A stretch of 64,000 nucleotides of DNA, taken from contig OY726557.1 of assembly GCA_963383645.1 (NCBI GenBank), positions 126,602,895 to 126,666,894 of the forward strand. Reading direction: 5' to 3'. Position numbers and translations under genes: made by a program. Shown one piece after another: positions 1 to 43,545 of this stretch (position 1 is its first letter; each line of letters opens with the position of its first letter). The notes under the pieces were generated by a model, which had not been told where the DNA came from, made no database searches, and saw only the letters and a list, made by a program, of their open reading frames with translations. The stretch comes from Muscardinus avellanarius. Taxonomy: Eukaryota; Chordata; Mammalia; Rodentia; Gliridae.

Positions 1-21113
<21,113 letters not shown>

Positions 21114-21127
<14 letters not shown>

Positions 21128-21630
21128 GTGGGCTAGTTGACTGAGCAAGGCCCTACTGTGGACAGTGTCTAACAAGCAAACTTACAAGAACCCAACACAG
21201 CTCCCAGGAAGCACCAGTATCCAGAGGTTGAAGTTTGGGTTAGAGTTGGGGGGGAAATATTCCAACTTTTCCTTCACACCAGCTGGTTCTTGACATCCTG
21301 CTGCCTCTTCTAGCTGAAGAGAGTACCTAAGTGACAACCCTAATGCAGCCCCCGCTCCCCATACCCCAGACTGGACATGCTTGTTTCCACAGCAGACCAA
21401 TGTTGATACCTCCACTGATTGTGGCTGTAGCTCTGTATGGAGGACTTGGAGAGCTAGAAGTCATAGTCAGTGGGGCTCTTGTTGCAGTTTTGTACTCTAT
21501 ACTTGGTTTTTCAATTAAGCTAAACAGCTTTTTTAAAACATGACTTGAAGCTCTAGTTTTCTAGACCTTTTACAGTGTACAGTATTTTACATAACTGAGC
21601 TGTATTAAAAGCTTGTTCATTTACTTGCCA
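21114..21630 (+). CDS. FAM118B: FAM118B last exon and 3' UTR
   Basis: Acceptor ctctccacag is followed by the final residues Gly-Cys-Ser-Thr and stop TGA at 21125-21127. The 3' UTR continues to about 21630, with an ATTAAA poly(A) signal at 21604-21609. The true cleavage site is inferred. Confidence 0.85.
21604..21609 (+). terminator. FAM118B: FAM118B poly(A) signal ATTAAA
   Basis: ATTAAA lies 477 bases after the stop codon and is followed by a T/G-rich stretch, as expected upstream of a cleavage site. It is the best-placed signal before SRPRA transcription from the other strand is met. Confidence 0.6.
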
Positions 21631-21899
21631 GGGCCCTGACTCCACTTTGAGTCACTGCAGAAAATTGTCAACTTGCATCAAGGTACTAAGAAGCCTAATT
21701 TTTCTAACTCAACTCAAGTTTTCAGAGTTGTGTTCTTTCACCTCAGTAGGGTGATCTCATTCTCAGGACAACTGTTTCCTTACCTGGTTCCTCGTGGCAT
21801 TCTCACTTTCTGCTTTGCTACCTTTACTATATATAAGCCCTAGAACTGCAGTTAGTGTGGTATGGGATTTTAGTTCTGAGTTCTATATAAAATAACATC

Positions 21900-22898
21900 A
21901 AGATCTAAGAGGCAGTTTATTTATGAAATTTATTTTCTTATATAAATTATGTATTTCTCTGGGCAGACAGCCTTCACCTTATTGCACTAATAGCACATCT
22001 GTAATACCAAGCTACAGGACAAGTCTGAACAAGAGGTTTGTCTTCTTCAGCGTAGCACTTGTCTACCAGGCACTGTAGAAGAGAGGGATAAGGGAAAGGC
22101 AAAGGGTGGGTGGGGAGGGGACAACCGATACCCTTCAGACTGACGATTGGTTTTCTCCCAGGAAGGGGAACATGCAAAGCTTACACCTGGATTCAGGAGT
22201 GAGGAGAATGGGAAGGCCGAGGAGCCCAATGCAGCACTGCCGCTTGGCTCCCTCCATTTCTGGGGGAAGCAGGGACTCATTTTTCACTCATTTGTAACAA
22301 ATCACTCTGGCCTAGCGGATGCTTTTGGGAACAGTGGGATAGGGGTCATCATCAGATTTAGAATTAGCAGCAATTAAGAAGAGGCCATACACTGCCACAG
22401 TGAGGTGGGTGTCATCTTGGCACCAGGGACCTGAAAGCTGTGTATCCTAGGGAAGGTGCCATTCCAGACCCAGCGCTGGCTCTGGAAGAGTCTCTTAACC
22501 TAATGGAGCTGGGACTTCAAACTGCTCCTTAGGCTCAGATGGCTCTAAGACCACACTAGTTAGCAAAGTTCTGATGTTGGGTCTTCCAACCATTGGTCAA
22601 AGCTGTAATGAGACTGAGTCTGTAGGCAGAGTGAAGGGACGCCTGAGTAGGATGGGGGAGGCTGAGGAGGAGGGAGGGTCAATGGGCAGTGATTGTAACA
22701 TGATTACGCCCTCCTTGTAGATGGAGGCAGGGCTGAACAGGGAGTGGGGTTAGCAGGAGTTGCAAGCCCCTGGACTCCCCTCACTCTGCCTTTGGACTAC
22801 ACAGAAGACAAGTTGCTCACATACTCTAAAGCACATTCTTGATACAGGAATAGGGACTTTGGGGGGAAGCGGCAATTTGGTATTAGGCAAGAGCCACA
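21900..22898 (-). other. SRPRA: SRPRA 3' UTR
   Basis: About 1 kb of SINE-free, non-coding sequence lies between the SRPRA stop and two AATAAA signals on the minus strand. The open frames in this stretch are short and match nothing I recognise. Confidence 0.75.
21916..21934 (-). terminator. SRPRA: SRPRA poly(A) signals
   Basis: Minus-strand AATAAA occurs twice, at 21934-21929 and 21921-21916. Only about 300 bases separate them from the FAM118B signal at 21604 on the other strand. Confidence 0.65.
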
Positions 22899-23027
22899 TT
22901 AAGCCTTCATGAGGGCAGCCACCACAGCCTTGGCGTTGAGACTGCGTAGATCACAGTAGGTCTGGCCGGTGCCCACAAAGACAATGGGTTTGCTTGTGAT
23001 ATATGTCATAGAAATAGCAGCTCCCAC
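22899..23027 (-). CDS. SRPRA: SRPRA coding exon 14, G5 and stop
   Basis: Residues 596-637, [14 protein letters not shown] to AALMKA, with GTGQ (G5). Stop TAA at 22901-22899. Confidence 0.97.
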   Translation of the reverse strand: MGAAISMTYITSKPIVFVGTGQTYCDLRSLNAKAVVAALMKA

Positions 23028-26000
23028 CTGAAGTGGAGAAAGGGGACAGCCAATCAGTGGAAGCTCTTATTTTCACTCTCACCCTCAGGAGACTTTGGAG
23101 TCAGTGTCCTTAAAGCCTCAGTTCCCTTGTGAATTAGTCATCCCCCACCCCATCTGCCCACCCCAGTCTTACTGTCCTGTGTCATCCACATTTACCTTGT
23201 CATCAATGGTGTCAAATTTGGTAAGGACAATACCATCAATGAGCCGAGGTGTTTGAGCCATAGAATGGTCAGCCAAGGCTCTGTTGAACTTGACCTGGAA
23301 AACACAAGGGTGGTATAATAAGAACCTTCTCATTCACCAAAATTTAAGTTGTAAAGGGAAACTAGGCCCAAGCTCTCACCAGCTGGTCCACAGCTTCGTT
23401 GCCTACTAGGGCCTCTCCCACAAACAGCACCAGGTCAGGTGTATTGACAGTAATGAGTTTGGCCAGAGCAGTCATCAGGGGGGCATTGTCTTGCATGCGG
23501 CCAGCTGTGTCCACCAGCACCACATCAAAGCCTTGGTTACGTGCTAAAGGAAGGGAAAGTGGTCAACTCTAAACACCTGTCACACTCACTGCCACCTCAA
23601 GAAATCCTAGGGTGGCTGTTAACAGCCTGTTTATTTACTCAGGTTCTGGATTTGGTTACAAGGGGAAACCTGTCTCTTCCTGGCCACCATTGAAAATATT
23701 CAGGAAAAAAAGATAGCAAAAGGATAAAGGTGATCAAATTCAGGTGTCTTTGGTCAGATATATGAGCTTTGCCTGAAACTATACACAAGCCCCAAAGTAG
23801 AGCATGGCAAGTAACTAATCTTGACTTTTCCATGTTAATCAGTGGTAAGTTTCTAATAGTGGAAGCCTGGTCCTCTGCAGATTCCATGGTAACCCAAGGA
23901 GGAAAGGGGGCCCAACAAGCCCCCACATATCCTAGCACTGTACCAAAGGCAATGGCTTCCATGGCAATGCCAGCAGCATCCTTGCCGTAGCCCTTTTCAA
24001 ACAACTGCACCATTGTGCGGCCACCGTGCTTCTCTGGGGGGTGCAAAGCAGTCAGACGCCGGGTGTGGGTACGCAGCTGCTCCACAGCCCCAGCACGAAA
24101 TGTGTCACAGGCAGCAATGAGGACACTGAAGCCATTCTCTAGCAGCCAGAAGGAAATCTGTTCAAAAGAGTTAAGAGAACTGTCACCTAGGACTGGTTTT
24201 CCAAAATGTGGAGGTGAAGAAGTACCAGTGACAGGCTGGGTAACTGCACTGACCTTAGCAAGATTGGTAGATTTCCCCACTCCATTAACACCACAGAAGG
24301 TGACAACATAGGGGCGCTGGCGGCGCTGCGCATCCATGATGTCCCGGAGCATGTCTACACGACGCTGTGGCTGCAGGATCTGCACCAAGGACTCTTGTAA
24401 AGCTTGCTTGACTGTGGAAGTTACCGCTGAAAATAAAGGTTAAAAAAACAGCTTTGAAACCCAAGGAATAGATTAAAAAATGCCTGGCACCAATGCCTGG
24501 CACCTTTCTGAGCTATGGGGAGCAGGACCATGATAGGATCTCCTCCCAGAAATGCAGACCATGCTGTCCTAAGCACTTAACTGATTTAATCTTCCCATTA
24601 ATTCTTAAAGTCTAGGCTATATAATAGAGTCTTAAAGTTAAGGAATTTACCAAAAGTCACATACCCAGGAAGAATGGAATCTCTTAGTATGCATAAGCAT
24701 GTTTTGGCTCATGGGAATACTTACTGCTGAATGTCCCCATCACCTTCCCTTCCAACTTGTTGGCAACAGATTCACAGAGCTGGACAGCAATATCTGCAGC
24801 CACATTTTTAGCTGAAAAGAAAGGGGAACAGATCCGTGAGCAGTGACTGATCCTTATGGTCCAGCTAAGAAACTAGATCTGCTCCCAACCAGTCCTATCC
24901 CATGAATGAGGCAGCCCAATTCTCAGAACATACCAATAAGATGATCGCGCATCTTGTCCAGCACAGATTCCATGTCTTCACGGCTCAAGCTCTTGGAACC
25001 TACAAGGCCCTTCAGCATCCCGAACATGCCACCCAGAGTCCCCTTGGTAGCACTGCAGACACAGGAGATCACAGACACTCATAAAGCCAGCAGGCAGGCA
25101 TTATGGCTGATTGGTTCTGTGGCCACACACCATCCCCACCTGAAATTCCCCTACCTAGGTTTGGTAGAATTTTGAGCGGCCCCTTCATCATCTGAGCTGC
25201 TGCAATCCAGGTCCTGAAGCTGCCCCCCAGGACCAGTCCCTCGAATCTGGAGAAAGGAAGGACATTCAGGAAGACTATGGACTCTGAGGGAAGAGAGTCC
25301 AGGATTTACCCTATTCACATTATTGTCTGCAATTTGGAGAACTTCCAAATATAATTCAATCCCTCACTCAAATCCAGATATTGCTACCTCCTAGTAGTAA
25401 TTGCCTCCCAATTGCTTAGTAATGGTGAATTTCACTCTGGCTCTTGTCTCTTACCAAGTTGATGTCCTCAGACAGGGCAGCCTCTGAGGTTCCATTGGTG
25501 GTAGGAGTACTATAATCCAAGACTTCCTTGTTAGCATTGCCACCAAGCCCCCATACCCGGGGCGCTTTTTTGCCCTTCTCCTTTGGAGCATCTGACTTTG
25601 TGGACTTGCTGCAAAGGGTCACAGGAAAAGGTCATGGTAGAAAGGTGGTAAAGAAAGTGAGCCAGACAAAAGACTTGTTCCCAACATGGCTAGATAATCA
25701 TTAAATTGGTAGAAACTAGTTTGTTCACCTGGATTTGTCCATACCCCTCCCATGCTTCTGAATGAATTCCTCTCTCTTTCTTCGAATCAGCTCCTCTTTG
25801 GAAAGTTCACCATTCTCAGGCTCCATTGGGAGACCAGACTTTTCTGCAGGGGCTGTTTTGCTGGTAGTCAAAGGACCATCAGAACCTGTTAGGAAACACC
25901 TCACTGTAGAAAAAGCAAATCAAATCCCAGCCAACTAGACAATGGCTAAAAGTGCTCCAAATCTTTAAGAGGAAACTCGGACCAAACACCTTAAGAAATC

Positions 26001-27938
26001 ACAAGACTTGGGGATCATAATGAGAGTGATGAGCATCTGAGAGAGGTAGGCAATCAAGGACAAAAGGAAGAAGCGCCTAAGTCCTTTGTACCATGTGAAC
26101 ACTTTTTCTTCGTACTGGGGATTGAATCCAGGGGCATTCTACCTGTAACCTACACCCCCAGTTCTTATTTTGAAATAGGGTCTCACTCATTTGCTGAGGC
26201 TGGCCTGGAACCTGTGGTCTGCCTGTCTAAGCCTTCCAAGTACTAGGAATACAGGCATGCACTACCATGCCTGGCTTATATTAACACATTTCATGACCCA
26301 ACATGTCAAAAGGAGTTCAAACATACCTTCCCTTTTGGCCCCCTTTTTTTTGCTGCTTTTTGCTTTTTCCTTCGGCTTTTCCCCCCTTGTTTCAATCATG
26401 GACCTCACAGGTTTCTTGGCCTTTTCAGAATCTTCAAATTTCTTCATGGTAGTGGGAGCACGGATCTTGCTGCTCTCCTCGGCTTCACTAAAGAGAAAAT
26501 AGATGATCTTTCTACCCCATGCAGAAGGGAAAATGAAATTCCAGAGAAAGGACCATCATACCAAAAGGGCAATCAAAACTGGGCAGCAAACTATTGGCTT
26601 TGAACACACAATAACCCTGAACCACCCTCAGGAAAAGAGCTCATCCAAGTCATGGAAATAAGAGGGGAGTCCTCTCACCGAAGAAGCCGCAGAAAGTCAT
26701 TTTGGAAATCAAAAGTGCCATTCAGTAGACTTAAAGCACTCTGTTGTTGGATCTCTGTGCGGTACTTGTCCCGGAACAGCCGGTGCACATCATCTATCAA
26801 TTTGTCTACGTACGTCAGTGTTAGAATCTTCTGAAAACCAACCTGTTTAGAAGCAAAAACAGCCAGTAGATCTGCTTACATGCCTACCCAGAATAGAGGA
26901 AAGCCAACTCAACCCAGGCCTCCATAGATAGGCTTAGCCACCTGGCAGGTGTCCCTGACCTGAGAGGCAGCCAAGTCCTCTGGCCTAGAAGTTACTTGCT
27001 TTCTTCCCCTCCGCCATCCTAGTTTTTTCAGTTTGTTCATCACATACATTGGTGTGATTATTCAGGGTTTTCTTAATATGCTAAGACTATTTTGAGAATA
27101 TAATCACCGTCCCTCCAAATGCCCCCACTTACCACAAACACCAGCTCAAACTGGTTGTCCAGTTTATACTTGAGTGTGAGGGCCTCATGGGTGAAGGAGT
27201 TACTACCTCCTCGTTCCTGGAAGAAGAGTACATCTCAGGGTTCGGGCTATCCGCAGAAAACCCAGACTTAGGCCCTTACCAGCCATTACCCCCAAAGTCA
27301 AACTTGTCCCAAAACAAGACAATGCTTCTGTCCAGCATGTCATCAGAGAAAAAAAAAAGATACCATCACGTTGGAGGGAGGAGGAAAAGTTGAGGGAAAG
27401 CAAGACACGTGGGAACCAGAAGGGAAGTAGTCATACATAAACAACCCCCAGATCTACTAGCAGCTGCGTACTATCTACAGTTTCTTAAAGGCGTATTCTC
27501 ATCCATAATCTCACCCAGCCCCGAAACAACGGAAAATCAAGCAGCTGGGGGTGAGGGGACAGAGCGAAGTAAAGTCCCAAATGGCTCCTCCTAGAATGGC
27601 TAGGAATCTGGCTAGACTGGCAAATATCGGGGTGGGGGCGTCACAAAGTTGCGGTGCTAGTCTGAAGGCGGCGGAAGGAGTAGAGGCCGGGTGACCGGTA
27701 AGCTGACAGTTTGAGATGGGCAGGGAGGGTGGGAGAGAGGCGCGGAGTAATTAGTCAAGGGGGGCCCAAGAACCGGGCCAGAGGAAAAGAGCCCAGAGTT
27801 CTGATCCCGCGGGGGCGGTACCTGCAGCAGCACAGAACGAATCAGCGCGTTAACGGGCCCGGTGCATGAGTCGCTCACGCCCTGAAAGCACCAGAGCACA
27901 AGCCCGCCCTTGGAGAAAATGGTGAAGAAGTCGAGCAT
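22899..27938 (-). CDS. SRPRA: SRPRA, SRP receptor alpha subunit (complete)
   Basis: Fourteen coding exons on the minus strand join to 1914 bases: 637 residues plus stop, against 638 in human. The one-residue difference is a deletion in [10 protein letters not shown] of exon 5. The protein is the alpha subunit of the ER signal recognition particle receptor, which docks SRP-ribosome complexes at the translocon. The N-terminal SRX (longin-like) domain, residues 1 to about 130, binds the membrane GTPase SRPRB. A lysine-rich charged linker follows. The NG GTPase domain shows G1 GVNGVGKST (424-432), DTAGR (519-523), TKFD (587-590) and GTGQ (614-617). The start ATG at 27938-27936 has a strong gccgcc context. 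Only one SINE interrupts the gene. It shares a divergent promoter with FOXRED1 and converges on FAM118B. Confidence 0.98.
23196..23294 (-). CDS. SRPRA: SRPRA coding exon 13, G4
   Basis: Residues 563-595, [14 protein letters not shown] to FDTIDDK. It contains the guanine-specificity motif TKFD. Confidence 0.97.
23380..23543 (-). CDS. SRPRA: SRPRA coding exon 12, G3
   Basis: Residues 508-562, including DTAGRMQDN (G3) and ending NEAVDQL before donor gtgaga. Confidence 0.97.
23544..23943 (-). other. SRPRA: SRPRA intron 11, repeat-free
   Basis: A 400-base intron with no recognised repeat. The longest open frame across it is an extension of the neighbouring exon. Confidence 0.7.
23944..24157 (-). 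CDS. SRPRA: SRPRA coding exon 11
   Basis: Residues 437-507, [18 protein letters not shown] to [18 protein letters not shown] is the SRP-GTPase G2/insertion-box region. Confidence 0.97.
24254..24426 (-). CDS. SRPRA: SRPRA coding exon 10, G1 P-loop
   Basis: Residues 380-436. It contains the P-loop GVNGVGKST and ends NLAK before donor gtcagt. Confidence 0.97.
24565..24690 (-). mobile_element. MIR fragment in SRPRA intron
   Basis: taagcacttaactgatttaa, then aaggaatttaccaaaagtca and acccaggaagaatggaa follow reverse-complement MIR. Diverged. Confidence 0.55.
24725..24811 (-). CDS. SRPRA: SRPRA coding exon 9
   Basis: Residues 350-378, [18 protein letters not shown] to MGTFS, N subdomain. Split Ala and Thr codons at the two ends. 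Confidence 0.96.
24934..25052 (-). CDS. SRPRA: SRPRA coding exon 8
   Basis: Residues 311-349, [18 protein letters not shown] to MRDHLI. This begins the helical N subdomain of the NG domain. Confidence 0.96.
25155..25246 (-). CDS. SRPRA: SRPRA coding exon 7
   Basis: Residues 280-309 plus two bases of Ser310. It holds the serine-acidic cluster [11 protein letters not shown]. Acceptor tttctccag, donor gtaggg. Confidence 0.96.
25455..25608 (-). CDS. SRPRA: SRPRA coding exon 6
   Basis: Residues 229-279, [19 protein letters not shown] to LSEDINL. Part of the conserved linker that is implicated in ribosome and translocon contacts. Donor gtaaga. Confidence 0.96.
25729..25885 (-). CDS. SRPRA: SRPRA coding exon 5
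   Basis: Residues 176-227, [17 protein letters not shown] to KHGRGMDKS. It is one codon shorter than human in the ENGELSKEE region. Acidic and basic blocks alternate. Confidence 0.95.
26110..26277 (-). mobile_element. Only dimeric SINE inside SRPRA
   Basis: It begins gtactggggattgaatccag and ends accatgcctggct, in the same sense as SRPRA transcription. It lacks part of the middle. It is the only copy seen between about 20.4 and 29.4 kb. Confidence 0.85.
26327..26487 (-). CDS. SRPRA: SRPRA coding exon 4
   Basis: Residues 123-175, from [13 protein letters not shown] through a lysine-rich run KKKGAKRE. This is the start of the basic linker between the SRX and NG domains. Confidence 0.97.
26679..26842 (-). 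CDS. SRPRA: SRPRA coding exon 3
   Basis: Residues 68-121 plus two bases of Arg122. The acceptor is aaacag before GTTGGTTTTCAG. A cag 12 bases further in would remove VGFQ, so the upstream site was chosen from protein conservation. Confidence 0.95.
27133..27216 (-). CDS. SRPRA: SRPRA coding exon 2
   Basis: Residues 40-67, [13 protein letters not shown] to FELVFV, 28 whole codons. Acceptor tcttccag, donor gtaagtg (minus-strand sense). Confidence 0.97.
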
Positions 27939-28331
27939 GGCGGCAGCGGGAGAGAAGCTGGAGCCAGCGCCGGGAACTGGGGCCGCGAACGCCGCCGCTT
28001 CCTGCTGCGCCAAGCGCGGGACACGTCACACCAGCGGCCCCGGAAACCGGCTCACCGCACTTCCGCTCGGAGCCGCCGGGTTTTCTCCCCCGGTCCTCCG
28101 AGGGCGCGCAGGATTGACATCAACTCCAGGCAGGCCAATGGTGGGTGCGGGCGGGTCTGGGCGGGGCTCCGGGGGAGGTGGCTGCCTATCGCGTGGAGGG
28201 GTGGGGCCTGGCGGGGACAGCTGGCCAATGGGCGCGCCCTCCTGAAAGCGGGGGCCGCGGGGCTGTGACCACGCGGATGTAGTGGTGGTAAAGGGTAGCT
28301 CGCCCTCAGAAGAGCAGGGTTCTGAGCCGCT

Positions 28332-28340
<9 letters not shown>
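27640..28340. promoter_or_regulatory. CpG-rich bidirectional promoter, SRPRA / FOXRED1
   Basis: The two start codons point away from each other and are only 393 bases apart. The region is rich in G, C and CpG. CCAAT boxes are visible at about 28135 (ggccaatgg) and 28223 (ggccaatgggcg), a GC box (ggggcggggct) near 28160, and an ETS-like cacttccgc near 28058. The SRPRA start lies in gccgccatg, a sequence resembling a YY1 site. There is no TATA box. Both genes are housekeeping genes, in line with this promoter type. Transcription starts cannot be placed exactly. Confidence 0.85.
27822..27938 (-). CDS. SRPRA: SRPRA coding exon 1
   Basis: ATG in gccgccATG context begins [12 protein letters not shown]. 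The donor gtaccgcc follows LLQ, residues 1-39, the start of the SRX domain. Confidence 0.97.
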
Positions 28341-39768
<11,428 letters not shown>

Positions 39769-40228
39769 ACTTGGAGGCTGGTCTCTGGGCCCCAGTGGCT
39801 CACCTATGACCCTGGCCTCACTCTGGCCCATGGTCTCTGCCTGCCACACTGCCCAGTCCTCCCAGCATCATGCCAGCATCCCCTCCTGCCACTGACCCAG
39901 GATCTTAGCCCCTTATAGTCTGGGCCATCTGTTCTCTGGGCAGCAGGCCGCTGAGCACAGGTACCAAGGCCCAAACCATAGGAAGCGAGGGGGTAGGGTC
40001 CGGGGCTTGACCTATGCCCAGGCTCATGCCACCCACGAAGGCAGTTCAGCTAGAGTTCTGAGAACTGTGGCCCGGGACTGGCTTCTGCCCAGTACTGACC
40101 CAGAAAGATGCCCTCTGACCTTGTGGGCAGAGCCCAGTCACAGAAGCATTTTGGGAAAGGCTGGCTCAGGTTTATTGTCTTGTCTGTTTGTCCTGTTCAT
40201 CAGTCAATAAACGTGATTTACTTCTTCC
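39769..40228 (+). other. FOXRED1: FOXRED1 3' UTR
   Basis: Non-repetitive sequence of about 460 bases follows the stop and ends just after an AATAAA signal and a T-rich stretch. Confidence 0.8.
40206..40211 (+). terminator. FOXRED1: FOXRED1 poly(A) signal AATAAA
   Basis: AATAAA within cagtcaataaacgtg, followed by a pyrimidine-rich stretch 15-30 bases on. It is the first canonical signal after the stop codon. Confidence 0.85.
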
Positions 40229-42508
40229 CACCTGTCTTCTGTTCCTTTTATCCTGCCCATGGCAGAAGGTTTTGAAGCATTCCACTGGCCTCTGGCGCCA
40301 CACCTAGGAGCATAGCCCCATCCTCTTCCCAGAAGTTTTCTTAGATCCCAGGTCGTAGGCATCCTGTTTGTAAGCAGTGGTCTCTGTTTCCAAGTTCTTG
40401 CAGGAACACTGGCTATAGGAGGAAGGGATGAGTCCATTCATGTATTTAACATTTTTTTCAGCCCAACTCCCAGACAGACTCAGGGCTATGTATTAGAGCT
40501 ACACTGAGGAGCAAAGCAAAGCACAGTGTGTTTTCACCAGAGCTTTCACATCTATGTCCTGTTCCCTCCCCTGCCAGCTCAGATTACAATGCAGCCTCTG
40601 CAGGGACGGGGAAACACAAGACAGACTCCTCGTGTAGGCTGGGGGCCTGGAGGATGAGCAGGAAAGGGGTTTCTCCATAAAGCTTCCCAGGGAAGTTGAC
40701 CTCTGAGCAGAACCTAAAGGATAAGCAGTTTAACCTTGGAAGTGAAGGCAGGAGGGGCGTCCTAGCAGAAAGAAAACCATATGCAAAGACCCAGAGACAG
40801 AATGAGCAAGATTCAGACCAGGTGCAAGGGCACACACCTGAAACCCCAGTGTTTAGGAAGACTGCAAGCTTGAGGACAGCCTCAGCAACATAGATCCTGC
40901 TTCAAAATAAAAAAAAGGGAAGCGGGGTGTGGTGGCGCATGTTTGTAATCTCCGTGCTTGGGAGGCTGAGACAGGAAGATCACACAGGTTTGAAGCCAGC
41001 CTCAGCTACTTAGTGAGGCTCTCAGCAACTTAGTGAGACCCTGTTTCCAAATAAAAAATACAAAATAGGTCTGGGAGTATAGCCCGGAGGTAGAAAGCCT
41101 CTGGGTTCTATCCCCAGCACCACAAAAAAAAAAAAAAAAATTAAAATTAAAAAAGGGCTAAGAATATAGCTCAGTGGTAGAACACCTCTAGGTTCAATCT
41201 CTAGTTCCAAAAAAAGAAAAGAAACAAAATGAAAATACAAGATTCAGCAGATATGTCTTAGCCCATTTGCGCCTTAGAAAGGGTAATTTATAAAAGAAAT
41301 TTGTTTTCTACAGATCTGGAGGCTGAGAAGTCCAAGATGAATATGCCAGCAGATTAAGCATGTGCACATGCTTAATCAAATATGGCACATTCTCCCTACA
41401 TCCTCAGATGGCAGAAGGAGCAAGGAAGCTTCCTTCATCCTCTTACAAGGGCACTAAATCCCTTTCATACAGCCAGGGTCCTCATGATTTAATTACTTCC
41501 TCAAAGTGATTATATTATCACAGTGGGTATTAGGTTCCAACATATGAATTGGGGGTGGGCAGGCATGGCACAAACACTTATAATCCCAGCTACTTAGGAG
41601 AATTCCAGCTATTCTTGTTACAGGAGGCTGAAACAGGAAGATCATAAGTTTGAGGCCAGCCTGAGCAACTCAGTAACCCTGACCCAAAATAAAAAGGAAT
41701 GGCCAGGCATTGGTGGTGCACATTTGTAATCCTAGTACTTGGGAGGCTGAGACAGAAGGATCACAGGTTCAAGGTCAGCCTTAGCAATTTAGCGAGTCTC
41801 TCATCAACCTAGAAAGACCCTGTTTCCAAATAATAAAATCGGTCTGGGGATGTAGCTTGGCGGTAGAATGCCTCATTCAATCCCCAGTACCCAAAATAAA
41901 TAAAGAGGAATGGGGGTACATCTCAGTGGTATAGCACTTGCCTAGCATATGTGAAGCCCTGGGTTCAATCCCCAGTACTGTAAAAAGAATTGGGGGTTGG
42001 GGGGCAGGTATAACATTTAGACCATAGCAGGTGGAAAGCAACTTTCTAGAATGGATCATGGAGTGAAAGAAGGGGCCAGGAACTGAAAAACCATGCTAAT
42101 GTGGGGCACCTCAAATGAAGAGTGCCTGTAGGCTGGGCATGGTGGCATACAACTGTAAACTCAATACTTGGGAGACTGAGACAGAAGGATCACAGGTTAG
42201 AGGCCAGCCTCAGCAACTTAGTGAAACCCTGTTTCAAAACAAAAAATATAAGTGGGGCTATGGTTATAGCTCAGGGGGAGAATGCCCCTGGGTTCAATCC
42301 CAATACCAAAAAAGAAAAGAAAAAAAAGAATGCCTGTAGAATATCCAAGTGGGGTTATATAATAGGAGATGGATTCATTTGCATGACCTCAGGGCAGTCT
42401 GGGCTATAGGTAGAGATGATATCATGGAACCAGATGGCATCATCAAGGGAAAGTAGATGAGTAGGGGGCTAAAAAAAGACACTAGAGGGACTCCACTTTA
42501 AGAGGAAA

Positions 42509-42708
42509 NNNNNNNNNNNNNNNNNNNNNNNNNNNNNNNNNNNNNNNNNNNNNNNNNNNNNNNNNNNNNNNNNNNNNNNNNNNNNNNNNNNNNNNNNNNN
42601 NNNNNNNNNNNNNNNNNNNNNNNNNNNNNNNNNNNNNNNNNNNNNNNNNNNNNNNNNNNNNNNNNNNNNNNNNNNNNNNNNNNNNNNNNNNNNNNNNNNN
42701 NNNNNNNN
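42509..42708. other. Assembly gap (200 N)
   Basis: Two hundred consecutive N. The round length suggests a scaffolding placeholder, so the true size is unknown. Any open frame crossing it is meaningless. Confidence 0.98.
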
Positions 42709-42789
42709 GAAAAAGTAGGCCTAAGGGTGTAGCTTAGAGGTAGAAGGCCCCTGGGTTCCATCCCCAGTACAGGGGGAAAAAAAAAAAAA

Positions 42790-43545
42790 GAATGTAAAGA
42801 AAATTAAGGCCTTTAGCCTTAGAAGCCCTAGAGACAAAGCCTTTGGCCTTAGAAATACATAGAGGCAATTAGCGCCTGTGTTTACCTCCTCTTCTTTGTG
42901 ACCTAGCAAGGGTGTAGAAAGGTAAACTCCATGTGCTGCTTCAAAGCACCCATAGTTGATGGGCAACACAGCCCAGGACAACAAAGGTAGATTATTGACC
43001 CCTGCACTTAGTGAGTGCACTGCCCAGATACAAAAAGGAACCATCTGTCTAGGAAATAAGTTACTAGTCCATTGCCATGGTAACACAAAATCTGTTTGTT
43101 TGTTTTTTTCATTTTTTTTTCTTTTTTTGGAGGTACTGGGGTTCCTGGAAACCCTTCTACCTCCAGGCTACACTCCCAGACCGATTTTATATTTTATTTG
43201 GAAACATGGTCTCTTAAACCAGAGAGACTGGCTTTGAACCTGTGGAATCCTCCTTGTCTCCACCTCCCAAGTGTGGGGATTACAAGCGTGCGCCACCACA
43301 CCCGGCCAAAATCTGTATTTAAAGGCTAGGAACAGGAAGAGGGGTAGAGTTCCATTTTCTGGCTCTCCAGTGTGCCTGACAGGTATGCTGCTTTTCTTCT
43401 CTTCCCTTTCTATTTCCTACCGATGTTGCAATAAAGACTTGTTGAAGCTGTATCAAGCTGTCTGTTAGTTTTAATTTCCCAATCAACAGATTTCAGTTGA
43501 ATTAAGGAAAAGAGCCCTCAGTGCTGTTACAATCGAAACACTCCC
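42790..43545 (+). mobile_element. LTR-like element, copy 1 (solo LTR candidate)
   Basis: It contains a TATA-like tatttaaaggc at about 43316, an AATAAA at 43429 (gcaataaagacttgttg) and a possible terminal CA near 43531: the layout of a retroviral LTR. A related copy lies at 62861-63605. A type C SINE sits at 43127-43308 with duplication caaaatctgt at 43086-43095 and 43307-43316. No internal retroviral coding region is seen. The 5' edge is unclear because of the N gap and a SINE. Confidence 0.55.

Noticed and set aside
23639..24388. A 249-codon minus-strand open frame
   Set aside because: It joins two real SRPRA exons through their introns. The conserved protein requires splicing at 24254/24157 and 23944.
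42498..42761. Open frame spanning the N gap
   Set aside because: Most of it is unknown bases, and the ends are SINE sequence.
42790..43545. A full endogenous retrovirus
   Set aside because: Only LTR-like sequence is visible at both copies. No gag, pol or env-type frame lies between or beside them, and 19 kb with TIRAP separates the two.
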